In this document: positions 22,334 to 32,378 of the stretch, one piece after another | How positions within the stretch are numbered: the first letter of the stretch is position 1 | Layout of the letters: the number at the start of each line of letters is the position of its first letter | DNA from: Betaproteobacteria bacterium | GTDB lineage: Bacteria; Pseudomonadota; Gammaproteobacteria; Burkholderiales; Thiobacillaceae | Direction: 5' to 3' | Length of the DNA stretch: 64,000 bases | NCBI GenBank assembly: GCA_016219425.1 | Contig: JACRNB010000012.1 | Coordinates: 62,001 to 126,000 of the forward strand | The notes under the pieces: model-generated | The model's database searches: none | Told to the model about the DNA's origin: nothing | Seen by the model: the letters and a program-made list of their open reading frames with translations, nothing else | Translations under genes and position numbers: made by a program

Positions 22334-23962
22334 TCAGGTACGGAACTGATTCATCAGTTGATCCAGCTCTTCCGCCAGGGCGGCGAGGTGCTGGCTTGCG
22401 TCATGGGTGCCCTGGGCGTTGGCGGCGGCCTGGCGCGCGACCTGGCCGATGTTGCCCACCTTGTCGCTGATGCCCTCGGCCACCCGGCTCTGTTCGCCGG
22501 AGCGCTCGGCAATGCGCGCGCTCATGCTGGTGATGACCCCGACGGAACCGGAGATGGTGGACAGGGCCTCGGCGCTGTCCTCCACGCTGGTCACGCTATG
22601 GCCGGTCTTTTCCTCGGCGGACTGGATCGCACCCACGGCGTTCTGGGCGCTGTCCTGCAATTTCACGACGATGCCGCCGATCTCCTGAGTGGCCGCCTGG
22701 GTGCGCTGGGACAGGGTGCGCACCTCATCCGCCACCACGGCGAAGCCGCGTCCCGCCTCGCCGGCCCGGGCCGCCTCGATGGCGGCGTTGAGGGCCAGCA
22801 GGTTGGTTTGCTCGGCGATGTCCCGGATCAGGCCCACCACCCGGTTGATATCGCGGCTGTCGGTATCCAGTTGGCGGATCACCTGCACCGCCTGCTCCAG
22901 TTGCTGCGACATGGCGGAGATGGAGCCCAGCGCCACGGTGGCCGTTTCTGCGCCGGCGCGCGCCTGGGCGTCGGCCTGGACCGCAGCGCCGGCGGCTTCC
23001 TGGGTGTTGCGCGCCACGTCCTGCACGGAACTGGCCAGTTGATGCAGCGCCACGGCCAGTTGTTCCGTATCCGCCAACTGGTTTTCCACGCCCTTCCGAG
23101 TCTGGGTGGAGGCCTGCACCAATTGGCCGGACACGTGGGACATGTTGCGGGCGGCGTCGCGCACTCGCGCGATGGCCCCGTTGAAACGCTCCAGCATGGC
23201 GTTGAAGGCCCGTGCGGCGCAGGCGATCTCGTCGCGGCTGGTGACCGGTATGCGCACCGTCAGGTCAGAATCGCGCTCCACCTGGCCCATCAGGGCGGTG
23301 AGCCGGTTGATGGGGTTGGAGACCAGATGGCGCAGCGCCAGGATGAACAGGACCATGCCGCCCAGAAACAGGGCCAGATGGATGCCGGCGCTGGTCAGAT
23401 CGAAGTTGCGCAGGCGGGTGTCGGAGGGGGACAGGTCGTATTCCACCTTGATTACGCCCAGCACGGTTCCATCCGCCACGCCATGGCAGCCCATGCAGTT
23501 GACGCCGCGCGTGCTGGCGGAGGCCCGGAAGGGTCGCCACAGGAGCAGCCTGCGCCCTTTGTCGGAAGGTTCGATGAACAGGACTTCCTTGCCGGTCAGG
23601 GCCTCGGCGGTATGGGCGTCCTGGCTCGTTTCATCGGCGAGACCGGGGCCGTATTGGTTGACCACGCCGGGGCCGCGCAGAACCTGGACCTGGAGGACGT
23701 TGGACTGCTTGGCGATCTCGCTGCGCAATTCGCCCCGGCTGGCCATGCCCCCGGTGAGCATGAGTTTGTTGAGGCTGTCGAAATACCCGTCTGCGATGGA
23801 TCGCGCCTGATCCGCGGCGAAGTGTTCCGCCATCTCGTTCTGGCTCAGATGCGAGTGCAGCAGGGAGGCCGCCAGCATGATGAGAAACACGCCGGCGACT
23901 ACCGCAAGAACCTTTCCAGCCAGGGTGCCGGTGCAATTGAGCTGGGCCATGGGGGTCTCCAT
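22334..23962 (-). CDS. Methyl-accepting chemotaxis protein with periplasmic CxxCH (putative c-heme) sensor domain
   Basis: TM-periplasmic domain containing [16 protein letters not shown] hairpin [40 protein letters not shown]. Confidence 0.9.
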   Translation of the reverse strand: METPMAQLNCTGTLAGKVLAVVAGVFLIMLAASLLHSHLSQNEMAEHFAADQARSIADGYFDSLNKLMLTGGMASRGELRSEIAKQSNVLQVQVLRGPGVVNQYGPGLADETSQDAHTAEALTGKEVLFIEPSDKGRRLLLWRPFRASASTRGVNCMGCHGVADGTVLGVIKVEYDLSPSDTRLRNFDLTSAGIHLALFLGGMVLFILALRHLVSNPINRLTALMGQVERDSDLTVRIPVTSRDEIACAARAFNAMLERFNGAIARVRDAARNMSHVSGQLVQASTQTRKGVENQLADTEQLAVALHQLASSVQDVARNTQEAAGAAVQADAQARAGAETATVALGSISAMSQQLEQAVQVIRQLDTDSRDINRVVGLIRDIAEQTNLLALNAAIEAARAGEAGRGFAVVADEVRTLSQRTQAATQEIGGIVVKLQDSAQNAVGAIQSAEEKTGHSVTSVEDSAEALSTISGSVGVITSMSARIAERSGEQSRVAEGISDKVGNIGQVARQAAANAQGTHDASQHLAALAEELDQLMNQFRT

Positions 23963-24048
23963 CCGTGCATTGATGGCTAGGTATCGACCCCCGCCCGGAA
24001 AACTTTAGTCAGGAATGCGGAATGTCCCGCCAGGGCGGCGGGATGCGG

Positions 24049-24792
24049 CTATGCCAGGAACTCGATGCGCTGTCCGCGCACCCCGGCGCTGTCCGGCCCC
24101 ATCAGCCACGCCAGCTCCCGCGCCAGGGTTTCCACCGAGGGCAGGGCGTCCTTGGCTTCGCCGGGATGGGTCTTGGCGCGCTGCGGGGTGTGGGCGGGGC
24201 CGGGTACGAACAGGTTGATGCGCATGGGGGCGTCCGACCATTCGTCCGCCTGGATGCGGAAGTAGGCCTCCAGGGCCGCCTTGGAGACGGCGAAACCGCC
24301 CCAGTAGGCGGCAGGTGCGCCGCCGTGGGTCTCCCCCACCAGGACGACGGAGCCGCCGGACTTTTCCAGCAGCGGGGCGCAGGCGCGGTTGATCGCGGCG
24401 GGGGCGGCGGCGTTGGCGCGGAACAGGGGCAGCCAGTCCGCTACCGAGTCGGAACTCTGGGGTTGCAGGGCGGTGAACTGGGCGGCGCAGTGGCAGATGC
24501 CGTCCAGGCGGCCCATCTGGTAGCCGATGGCCCCGGCCAGGGCTTCGAAATCCGCGTCGAAGGCGGCGGCCAGGTCCATGGGGAAGATGGCCGGTTGCGG
24601 GCCGCCCGCCGCGATGATGTCGTCGTAGGTCTGTTCCAGCTTGCTCGTGCTGCGTCCCAGCAGCACCACGCTGGCGCCGAGTCCGGCAAGCGCGAGGGCG
24701 GCGGCCCAGCCCAGCCCCTGGCCGGCGCCGGTGACGAGGAGGACGCGATCTTTCAGCAGGTTGGGGGCGGGGGAGTAGTCGGTGGGCATCAT
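24049..24792 (-). CDS. SDR-family oxidoreductase (YciK-like)
   Basis: LLVTGAGQGLGWAAALALAGLGASVVLLGRS cofactor motif. Confidence 0.83.
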   Translation of the reverse strand: MMPTDYSPAPNLLKDRVLLVTGAGQGLGWAAALALAGLGASVVLLGRSTSKLEQTYDDIIAAGGPQPAIFPMDLAAAFDADFEALAGAIGYQMGRLDGICHCAAQFTALQPQSSDSVADWLPLFRANAAAPAAINRACAPLLEKSGGSVVLVGETHGGAPAAYWGGFAVSKAALEAYFRIQADEWSDAPMRINLFVPGPAHTPQRAKTHPGEAKDALPSVETLARELAWLMGPDSAGVRGQRIEFLA

Positions 24793-24841
24793 GGCGGAGG
24801 GGAGCGACTGGGTTCAAAACCGGCAGGCGAGGGCGTCTGCG

Positions 24842-26131
24842 CTACTTGGAGCATGCGCCCGCCAGGATGCGGGCGGCGCATTCTACGCCGCTCCTCACCG
24901 CCCCTTCGAGGGTGGCGGGGTAGGGGCCGGCGGTGTAATCCCCCGCCAGATACAGCCCTGGCTGGGGCGTGGCGGGATCAGGGCGGTCGAGACCGGGGGT
25001 GCAGGCCCAGGTGGCCCGTTTTTCCACGATCAGTTTCCAGTCCGTCAGGGCGGGCAGGGGGCCGATGGCCTCAGCCAGCCGTTGCAGGTAGCGCTCGCGC
25101 AGGGCTTCGGGGGGCAGGCGCAGGTGGGGGCCGTCGGCGCTTTCGACGATGGCGACCATGCCGGGAGCCAGGTCGTTGCGCTCGAAGGCCCAGGGCGCCT
25201 GGCCCGGTCCCAGGCCGAGCATGGGGAAGGGGAAGCCGGGGGGCGCGGCGAAACGCAGCCAGAGGGTGGCGATGGGTTGCCAGGTGAAGGCCGCCAGTTG
25301 CGCCCGCACCCCCGCCAGGGCGGGAAACCCCGTGGTGAGCGCGGCGGCGTGGGCGGGATGGGTGGCGATGACCACGTTGCGGAAGGACTCGTCCCACCCC
25401 GCCAGACGCAGGCCCACGCAATCGCTGCGCACGCCTTCGATGCGATGGGACAGGCGGACATCCCCTCCGCGCTCGGTGATGAAGGCGGCGGCGGCCTCCG
25501 GCAACAGCCGCCCCATGGCGGCGCGGTTCATCACCAGGTCGCTGTCACCGCGCGCGCCCATCAGGCTGTCCCGCAGTACGTTGCAGAACACCTGGGCGGA
25601 GGCGGTTGCCAGCGGCGTGTTGAGGGCGGCGATGCAGATCGGCCCCCACAGCCTGTCCACCAGAGTGGCGGGCTGATTACGCAGGAAGCGGTCGGCGGGC
25701 AGATCCTGCGGGAGCCGGAAGCGCAGCGATTTCAGATGTTGGATGAAGCGCACAGCGGCCCGCTTTTCGCTCCAGGTCAGGCCTTCGGCCCGGAGCAGGC
25801 CCGCCGCCAGATGCCAGGGCGCGGGCAGGCGCGGCAGGGCGAGGCGGAAGCCGGGCACGCGCAGGTCCAGGGGGCGGCGTTCCAGCAGGCGGGCCGTGCC
25901 CAGGCGCTGCATCAGGCGCAAGGTGGCGCGGTAGGCGCCCACCATCAGGTGCTGGCCGTTGTCGATGGGGATGCCGCGCCAGTCCACGCTGCGGGCGCGT
26001 CCGCCCAATTGTTTGGCGGACTCGAACAGGGTGACGGGGACGCCGGCGGCGGCCAGTTCCACCGCGCACGCCAGCCCAGCCCAGCCGCCGCCGAGGATGG
26101 CAGTGGGGCCGGCGCAACTGCCGCAACTCAT
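24842..26131 (-). CDS. hpnE: Hydroxysqualene dehydroxylase HpnE
   Basis: AILGGGWAGLACAVELAAAGVPVTLFES flavin fold; LYLAGDYTAGPYPATLEGAVRSG; next to hpnD/hpnC; start at ATG 26131. Confidence 0.88.
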   Translation of the reverse strand: MSCGSCAGPTAILGGGWAGLACAVELAAAGVPVTLFESAKQLGGRARSVDWRGIPIDNGQHLMVGAYRATLRLMQRLGTARLLERRPLDLRVPGFRLALPRLPAPWHLAAGLLRAEGLTWSEKRAAVRFIQHLKSLRFRLPQDLPADRFLRNQPATLVDRLWGPICIAALNTPLATASAQVFCNVLRDSLMGARGDSDLVMNRAAMGRLLPEAAAAFITERGGDVRLSHRIEGVRSDCVGLRLAGWDESFRNVVIATHPAHAAALTTGFPALAGVRAQLAAFTWQPIATLWLRFAAPPGFPFPMLGLGPGQAPWAFERNDLAPGMVAIVESADGPHLRLPPEALRERYLQRLAEAIGPLPALTDWKLIVEKRATWACTPGLDRPDPATPQPGLYLAGDYTAGPYPATLEGAVRSGVECAARILAGACSK

Positions 26132-26293
26132 AGCCCCTCCCCCTTGAGGGGGGAGGGGTTGGGGAGAGGGTGGGGCGAGCGCAGCTCGCCGTAGCCATGC
26201 CACACCCTCTCCCTGCCCTCTCCCCTCAAGGGCAAGTCGGGCTGCGCCCTCCACACCCTCTCCCTGCCCTCTCCCCTCAAGGGAGAGGGTTCT
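26132..26293. repeat. Cluster of GC-rich palindromic repeats (CCCTCCCCCTTGAGGGGGGAGGGG / CACCCTCTCCCTGCCCTCTCCCCTCAAGGG)
   Basis: Several related arms between hpnD stop and hpnE start; related sequence at 62695-62815. Confidence 0.75.
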
Positions 26294-26303
26294 TGGTTGT
26301 GGG

Positions 26304-27149
26304 TCATCCTTCCCGCAGCCAGGTCTTCCACGCCAGCCACAGCTTGGTCATGGGGGTGAGGCGGATGCGGCGTTCCAGGACATGGAAGCCGTCGTCCTTC
26401 ACCTCTTCCAGCACGCGGCGGTAGATCGCGGCCATGATCAGACCGGGGCGCTGGGCCTTGCGGTCTGTCGCCGGCAACAAGGCCAGGGCCTCGTCGTAGG
26501 TGCGCGCGGCGCGTTCGTACTGGAACTGCATCAGGCGCGCAAAGGCGTCGGTGTGGCGTGCGTGGAGCAGGTCGTCCGCGCTCACGCCGAAGTGCGCCAG
26601 CTCGTCCAGCGGCAGGTAGATGCGGCCCCGGCGCGCATCCTCCCCCACGTCGCGCAGGATGTTGGTGAGCTGGAACGCCAGGCCGAGGCGGTTGGCGTAT
26701 TTCAAGGTGGCGCGGTCGCTCACGCCGAAGATCAGCGCCGCCGCCTCGCCCACCACCCCGGCGACGCGGTGGCAGTAGAGATTGAGATGCTTGAAGTCGT
26801 CGTAACGGACCCGGCCCAGGTCCATCTCCATGCCGTCGAGGATCTCTTCAAACGCCTCGCGGGGCAGGCGGAAGGGTGCGATGGCCTCCAGCAGGGCGCG
26901 GGTGACGGGGTGTTCCGGCGCACCCGCATACAGACGCGCCACCTCGTCGCGCCACCAGGCCAGCTTGATGCGGGCCACGCCTTCATCGCGGCACTCGTCC
27001 ACCACATCGTCCACCTCGCGGCAGTAGGCATAGAAGGCGGTGATGGCGCGGCGCTGCGCCGGGGGCAGGAAGCGGAAGGCGTAATAGAAGCTGGAGCCGC
27101 TGGCGGCGGCGCTTTCCTGGCAGTAGGCGTGGGGATCGCTCACGCCCAT
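26304..27149 (-). CDS. hpnD: Presqualene diphosphate synthase HpnD
   Basis: FYAYCREVDDVVDE; LGLAFQLTNILRDVGEDARRGRIYLPLDEL. Confidence 0.92.
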   Translation of the reverse strand: MGVSDPHAYCQESAAASGSSFYYAFRFLPPAQRRAITAFYAYCREVDDVVDECRDEGVARIKLAWWRDEVARLYAGAPEHPVTRALLEAIAPFRLPREAFEEILDGMEMDLGRVRYDDFKHLNLYCHRVAGVVGEAAALIFGVSDRATLKYANRLGLAFQLTNILRDVGEDARRGRIYLPLDELAHFGVSADDLLHARHTDAFARLMQFQYERAARTYDEALALLPATDRKAQRPGLIMAAIYRRVLEEVKDDGFHVLERRIRLTPMTKLWLAWKTWLREG

Positions 27150-28039
27150 CACGGCCCTTTCACGCCGCAACTGCCGGAGCCGCAGCCGCCGGAAGCGCCC
27201 CCGCTCTTGCGTTGCGCCGGGAACAGGGCGCGTTTGAGCACGACCGGGGCGTCCTTCCAACCCAGCCTGGGCCGCTGCGTGAACACGTCGCCCCGGCTCT
27301 CGTGCAGTTTTTCCAGGATGCGCGCCGCGCCCTGGATGATGAGGCGCATCTCCAGGCCGATGCGCCCCGGCAGGGCCAGACCCAGCGGCGCGCCCGCCTG
27401 CAACATGCGCCGGGTGCGTTCCACCTGCTCTTTCATGAATTGCTGCCAGAGGGCATCCACGCGCCCCTCGCCGATCTGGCGTTCGCTGATGCCGTAGCGC
27501 GCCATCTCGTCCTGCGCCAGGTAGACGCGGCCCTTCTGCCAGTCCACGGCGATGTCCTGGAGGAAGTTGGTGAGTTGCAGGGCGGCGCAAATGCCGTCGG
27601 ACCAGGCCTGGTGCTTGGGGTCGGCGTCCTTGAACAGGCCCAGCATGAGCCGGCCCACGGGGTTGGCGGAACGGCGGCAGTAGTCCATCACCTCGCCGAA
27701 ATGGGCATAGCGGGTCTTCTCGCAGTCCTGCTCAAAGGCGGAGAGCAGGGCGTGGAACTCGGCATAAGGCAGGCCGTAGGCGCGGATGACGGGGGCCAGG
27801 GCCTGAAAGATCGGGTGCGTGGAAGTCTCACCCCGCTCCAGGGCGTGGAGATGTTCGTGGTACTCGGCCAGCCGCGCCAGTCGCCATTCGACGGGGTGTT
27901 CGCCTTCATCGGCGAAGTCGTCGGCGCTGCGGGCGAAGGCGTAGAGCGCCCGTACAGGCGCGCGCAGGCCGCGCGGGAGGACCAGGGAGGCCACCGGGAA
28001 GTTCTCGTAATGGCCGGCGTTGACGGGGTTGGCGTGCAT
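27149..28039 (-). CDS. hpnC: Squalene synthase-family HpnC
   Basis: NFPVASLVLPRGLRAPVRALYAFARSADDFADEG; ALQLTNFLQDIAVDWQKGRVYLAQDE; overlaps hpnD start. Confidence 0.92.
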   Translation of the reverse strand: MHANPVNAGHYENFPVASLVLPRGLRAPVRALYAFARSADDFADEGEHPVEWRLARLAEYHEHLHALERGETSTHPIFQALAPVIRAYGLPYAEFHALLSAFEQDCEKTRYAHFGEVMDYCRRSANPVGRLMLGLFKDADPKHQAWSDGICAALQLTNFLQDIAVDWQKGRVYLAQDEMARYGISERQIGEGRVDALWQQFMKEQVERTRRMLQAGAPLGLALPGRIGLEMRLIIQGAARILEKLHESRGDVFTQRPRLGWKDAPVVLKRALFPAQRKSGGASGGCGSGSCGVKGP

Positions 28040-28096
28040 GGGGGCGGAGTTTACCGGGCGGATTAGAATGCGCGCCCTTCCCAGGAGACCCCCGCC

Positions 28097-28762
28097 ATGT
28101 CCATTCCCGTCATCGCCATCGACGGCCCTTCCGCCTCCGGCAAGGGTACGGTCGCCGCCCTCGCGGCGCGCGCGCTTGGTTTTCATTATTTAGATAGCGG
28201 CGCGATCTATCGCGTCACCGCCTTTGCCGCCCAGCGCGCGGGGGTGGATTTGACCGACGAGCCCGGTCTGGCGCGGCTGGCGGCGGGGCTGGACCTGCGT
28301 TTCGACGGGGTGGAGGTCTATCTCGACGGCCAGCCGGTGGGGGATGTGATCCGCACCGAGGAGGCGGGGCGCGCCGCCTCCCGCATCGCCGCCCTGCCGG
28401 AGCTGCGCGCGGCCTTGCTGGAGCGCCAGCGGGCGTTCCGCCAGGCCCCCGGTCTGGTGACCGACGGGCGCGACATGGGGTCGGTGGTTTTCCCGGATGC
28501 GCGGCTCAAGATCTTCCTCACGGCGAGCGTCGAGGAACGCGCGCAAAGGCGCTATAAGCAGTTGATTGAAAAGGGGTTGGGTGCTAACCTCGCGGCCCTT
28601 TTGCAGGATCTGCGAGAGCGGGACGAGCGAGACGCCGCCCGCGCGGCGGCTCCCCTGCAACAGGGCGCGGATGCGCGTTTGCTGGAAACCACAAGCTTGA
28701 CCATCGACCAGGCGGTCGCACAGGTTCTGGCCTGGTTCCGGGAGGCGGGCGATCCGGCGTGA
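28097..28762 (+). CDS. cmk: Cytidylate kinase
   Basis: [39 protein letters not shown]. Confidence 0.96.
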   Translation: MSIPVIAIDGPSASGKGTVAALAARALGFHYLDSGAIYRVTAFAAQRAGVDLTDEPGLARLAAGLDLRFDGVEVYLDGQPVGDVIRTEEAGRAASRIAALPELRAALLERQRAFRQAPGLVTDGRDMGSVVFPDARLKIFLTASVEERAQRRYKQLIEKGLGANLAALLQDLRERDERDAARAAAPLQQGADARLLETTSLTIDQAVAQVLAWFREAGDPA

Positions 28763-28764
28763 CA

Positions 28765-28793
28765 GGCGGGCGGCATGGGCCGTCCGGTTTTTT
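28765..28793 (+). terminator. Possible intrinsic terminator after cmk
   Basis: GGCGGGCGGCATGGGCCGTCCGGTTTTTT, stem with G-U pairing then T run. Confidence 0.45.
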
Positions 28794-28835
28794 AACCAAC
28801 CCCCCCGTGGCAACACGGTTTACTCAGGTTTTTTC

Positions 28836-30548
28836 ATGTCCACTGCAACCCTCTCTGAACCCATGGACTCCATGGAATCCTTTGCCGCCATGTTCGAAGA
28901 AAGCATTTCCAAACAGGAGATGCGTCATGGCGAGGTCATCACCGCGGAAGTGGTGGGAATTGACCACAACTTTGTTACCGTCAACGCCGGCCTCAAGTCC
29001 GAGAGCCTGATCCCCGTTGAAGAATTCAAGAACGACCGCGGCGAGATGGAAGTCGCCGTGGGCGATTTCGTCTCCGTCTGCATCGAGTCCCTGGAAGACG
29101 GTTTCGGCGCCACCAAGCTTTCGCGCGACCGCGCGCGCCGCCTGGCCGCCTGGATGAACCTGGAAGCGGCGATGGAAGAGGGCCGCATCGTCAAGGGCAT
29201 GATCACCGGCAAGGTCAAAGGCGGTCTTACGGTCATGTGCAACGGCATCCGCGCCTTCCTGCCCGGTTCCCTGGTGGATGTGCGTCCGATCAAGGACACC
29301 ACCCCGTTCGAGGGCAAGGAGGCCGAGTTCAAGGTCATCAAGCTGGACCGCAAGCGCAACAACGTGGTCGTGTCGCGCAAGGCCGTCATGGAACAGAGCA
29401 TGGGCGCCGAGCGCGAGACCCTGCTGGCCAACCTGAAGGAAGGCGCCAAGGTCAAGGGCGTGGTCAAGAACATCACTGAATACGGCGCGTTCGTGGACCT
29501 GGGCGGCATCGACGGCCTGCTGCACATCACCGATCTGGCCTGGCGTCGCGTCAAGCATCCTTCCGAAGTGGTCACCGTGGGCGATGAAGTCAGCGCCGTG
29601 GTGCTCAAGTTCGACCAGGACAAGAACCGCGTCTCCCTGGGCCTGAAGCAGCTGGGCGAAGACCCGTGGGTGGGCCTGTCCCGTCGTTACCCCACCGGCA
29701 CCCGCATGTTCGGCAAGGTGGCCAACCTCACCGACTACGGCTGTTTCGTCGAGATCGAGCCGGGTATCGAAGGTCTGGTGCACGTCTCCGAGATGGACTG
29801 GACCAACAAGAACGTCAACCCGTCCAAGATGGTTTCCCTGGGCGACGAGGTCGAGGTCATGGTCCTGGAGATCGACGAGGACCGTCGCCGCATCTCCCTG
29901 GGCATGAAGCAGTGCAAGGCCAACCCGTGGGACGAGTTCTCCATGACCTTCCGCAAGGGCGACAAGGTCAAGGGCCAGATCAAGTCCATCACCGACTTCG
30001 GCGTGTTCATCGGCCTGAACGGCGGCATCGACGGTCTGGTGCACCTGTCCGACCTGTCCTGGAGCCTGACCGGCGAAGAGGCCATCCGCAACTACCGCAA
30101 GGGCGAGGAAGTGGAAGCCGTGGTGCTGGCCATCGACGTCGAGAAGGAGCGCATCTCCCTGGGCATCAAGCAGATGGAGAACGATCCCTTCAACGCCTTT
30201 GTCGCCACCAATGACAAGGGTTCCATCGTCAACGGCCCGGTGAAGTCGCTGGATGCCAAGGGCGCGGTGATCGTGATGAAGGATGACGTGGAAGGTTATC
30301 TGCGCGCCTCCGAGGTCTCCCGCGAGCGCGTGGAAGACATCCGCACCCACCTGAAGGAAGGCGATGCGGTTGAGGCCGTGATCATCAACGTCGATCGCAA
30401 GAATCGTCAGATCAACCTGTCCATCAAGGCCAAGGATGCCGCAGAACAGTCCGAGGCCCTGCGCAAGCTGGCTTCTGAACAGTCCACCGGCACCACCAAC
30501 CTGGGCGCCCTGCTCAAGGCCAAGCTCGACAACAAGGGTGGCGAGTGA
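28836..30548 (+). CDS. rpsA: 30S ribosomal protein S1
   Basis: 570 aa with repeated S1 domains ([37 protein letters not shown]). Confidence 0.97.
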   Translation: MSTATLSEPMDSMESFAAMFEESISKQEMRHGEVITAEVVGIDHNFVTVNAGLKSESLIPVEEFKNDRGEMEVAVGDFVSVCIESLEDGFGATKLSRDRARRLAAWMNLEAAMEEGRIVKGMITGKVKGGLTVMCNGIRAFLPGSLVDVRPIKDTTPFEGKEAEFKVIKLDRKRNNVVVSRKAVMEQSMGAERETLLANLKEGAKVKGVVKNITEYGAFVDLGGIDGLLHITDLAWRRVKHPSEVVTVGDEVSAVVLKFDQDKNRVSLGLKQLGEDPWVGLSRRYPTGTRMFGKVANLTDYGCFVEIEPGIEGLVHVSEMDWTNKNVNPSKMVSLGDEVEVMVLEIDEDRRRISLGMKQCKANPWDEFSMTFRKGDKVKGQIKSITDFGVFIGLNGGIDGLVHLSDLSWSLTGEEAIRNYRKGEEVEAVVLAIDVEKERISLGIKQMENDPFNAFVATNDKGSIVNGPVKSLDAKGAVIVMKDDVEGYLRASEVSRERVEDIRTHLKEGDAVEAVIINVDRKNRQINLSIKAKDAAEQSEALRKLASEQSTGTTNLGALLKAKLDNKGGE

Positions 30549-30571
30549 ACGGAACGCACGATCTGGACTCG

Positions 30572-30859
30572 ATGACCAAGTCGGACCTGATTGCCCGCCT
30601 GGCGGAGCGTCATTCCCACTTGGTCGCGGCGGATGCCGAACTCGCAGTCAAGACCATCCTCGACGCCATGACCACCAGTCTGGTGTCCGGGGAACGGATC
30701 GAGATTCGCGGTTTCGGCAGCTTCAGCCTGAACTTCAGGCCGCCTCGTGTCGGGCGCAACCCCAAGACCGGCGAGAAGGTGATGGTGGCGGGCAAGTACG
30801 TCCCCCACTTCAAGGCCGGTAAGGAGTTGCGGGATCGTGTGGATGGACGTGACGATTGA
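30572..30859 (+). CDS. ihfB: Integration host factor subunit beta
   Basis: [61 protein letters not shown] 30545 is an alternative start overlapping the rpsA stop. Confidence 0.95.
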   Translation: MTKSDLIARLAERHSHLVAADAELAVKTILDAMTTSLVSGERIEIRGFGSFSLNFRPPRVGRNPKTGEKVMVAGKYVPHFKAGKELRDRVDGRDD

Positions 30860-30871
30860 GGTCACGGCAGC

Positions 30872-30909
30872 AAACAAAAAAGGCGCGGAATTCCGCGCCT
30901 TTTTTGTTT
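30872..30909. terminator. Bidirectional intrinsic terminator between ihfB and hfq
   Basis: Perfect 38-bp palindrome AAACAAAAAAGGCGCGGAATTCCGCGCCTTTTTTGTTT. Confidence 0.93.
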
Positions 30910-30934
30910 CGGCCCGTTCAGGCCGGGGAGGGGA

Positions 30935-31171
30935 TTACTCCGCAGCCTTGGGCTGGATGTCCACCTGGCGCATGGGCGACACGGTGGAGATGGCATGTTT
31001 GAAGATGGCCTGCACGGTCTGGTCATTGCCGCGCAGGAGGACCATGAACTGGTCGAAGGATTCGATACGGCCCACCAGCTTGATGCCGTTGACCAGAAAC
31101 ACGGCGCACTGGACGTGTTCCTTGCGCAGGGTGTTGAGGAATTGATCTTGCAGATTGACGCGTTCAGCCAT
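30935..31171 (-). CDS. hfq: RNA chaperone Hfq
   Basis: [43 protein letters not shown]. Confidence 0.96.
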   Translation of the reverse strand: MAERVNLQDQFLNTLRKEHVQCAVFLVNGIKLVGRIESFDQFMVLLRGNDQTVQAIFKHAISTVSPMRQVDIQPKAAE

Positions 31172-31294
31172 GATGTCGGGGGGGCAGTTGAGAAACCGGC
31201 GGCGATCATAGCATGGGCTTGTCCAGGCCCTCTTGAGAGCGCAAAGAGATACCGCATTTACCCGTAAGAGCAGGTCATCCACGCATCGGACACC

Positions 31295-32176
31295 ATGAAA
31301 TACAAGGATTACTACCAGATACTCGGCGTACCTCGGGGCGCCGGCCAGGACGAGATCAAGAAGGCGTATCGCCGTCTGGCGCGCAAATACCACCCGGACG
31401 TGTCCAAGGAGACGGGGGCGGAAGAGCGCTTCAAGGAGGTCAACGAAGCCAACGAGGTGCTTTCTGACCCGGACAAGCGGGCCGCGTATGACCAGTTGGG
31501 GCGCTACCGTCCCGGCCAGGACTTTCGTCCGCCGCCGGGCTGGGGCGGGCGTCAGGGCGCAGATGCCGGCATGGATTTCTCGGACCTGTTTTCACAACTG
31601 TTTGGCGGCGCGGGCAGCGCCCAGGCGCGGCGCGGCGGCGCGCCGCGCGGCCAGGATGTGGAGGCGGACCTGGCGCTCACGTTGGAAGAGGCCTTTCACG
31701 GCGTGGAGCGGCAGGCCAATATCGGCGGCGTCACGGTGCGTTTCCGTGTGCCGCCGGGCGCCCAGACGGGCAAACGGCTGAAACTGGCGGGCAAGGGGCA
31801 GGCGTCCCCCTTCGGCGGCGCGCAGGGGGATCTCTATTTGAATATCCGGGTGGAGCCCCATCCCCGCTACCGCCTGGAAGGCAAGGACATCTACCTGGAT
31901 ACCCCCGTCACCCCCTGGGAGGCCGCACTGGGCGCGAGCCTGCTGATTCCCACCCTGACCGGGAACGTGCGCATCAAGGTGGCTGCGGGCGCCCGCAGCG
32001 GCCAGAAGCTGCGCCTGCCGGGCCGCGGCATGCCGGCAAAGGAGGGGGCGGGGGATTTCCACGCGCAGCTCCAGGTCGTGCTGCCGGAGTCGTTGAGCGG
32101 GGAAGAACGGGCCTTGTATGAGCAGCTCAAGGCCTTGTCGCGGGAGAACCCGCGTCCGGGGTTTCCGCAGGAGTGA
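31295..32176 (+). CDS. DnaJ C-terminal-domain co-chaperone, CbpA-like
   Basis: J domain [36 protein letters not shown] with HPD; DnaJ C-terminal domain. Confidence 0.88.
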   Translation: MKYKDYYQILGVPRGAGQDEIKKAYRRLARKYHPDVSKETGAEERFKEVNEANEVLSDPDKRAAYDQLGRYRPGQDFRPPPGWGGRQGADAGMDFSDLFSQLFGGAGSAQARRGGAPRGQDVEADLALTLEEAFHGVERQANIGGVTVRFRVPPGAQTGKRLKLAGKGQASPFGGAQGDLYLNIRVEPHPRYRLEGKDIYLDTPVTPWEAALGASLLIPTLTGNVRIKVAAGARSGQKLRLPGRGMPAKEGAGDFHAQLQVVLPESLSGEERALYEQLKALSRENPRPGFPQE

Positions 32177-32270
32177 GGTAAAGATGCGGCGGAGCGGGCC
32201 GATATTCATCGAGACAAAAGTTGCATCCAGCCCGACGGATCGCCTGGTATGTAAATACCAAAAAAACACC

Positions 32271-32297
32271 TAAAGTTTTCGTGTGGCAGGTCCGTAA
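32271..32297 (+). promoter_or_regulatory. Putative sigma-28 (FliA) promoter for flagellin
   Basis: TAAAGTTT-N11-GTCCGTAA, close to the FliA consensus TAAAGTTT-N11-GCCGATAA. Confidence 0.7.
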
Positions 32298-32309
32298 AAG
32301 GGTTTGACA

Positions 32310-32348
32310 GCATCATGAAGATGCAGTCCCAGAAGGAAGAAACCTTCT
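32310..32348 (+). promoter_or_regulatory. Two hairpins in the flagellin 5' leader
   Basis: GCATC-atgaa-GATGC (32310-32324) and AGAAGG-aagaaa-CCTTCT (32331-32348), upstream of AAAAGGAG and ATG 32379. Confidence 0.5.
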
Positions 32349-32378
32349 GATCCCGTTCCCTAGAAAAGGAGTTTCATC

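Noticed and set aside
28824-30350. 508-aa minus-strand ORF
   Set aside because: Antisense to rpsA; artefact of codon bias.
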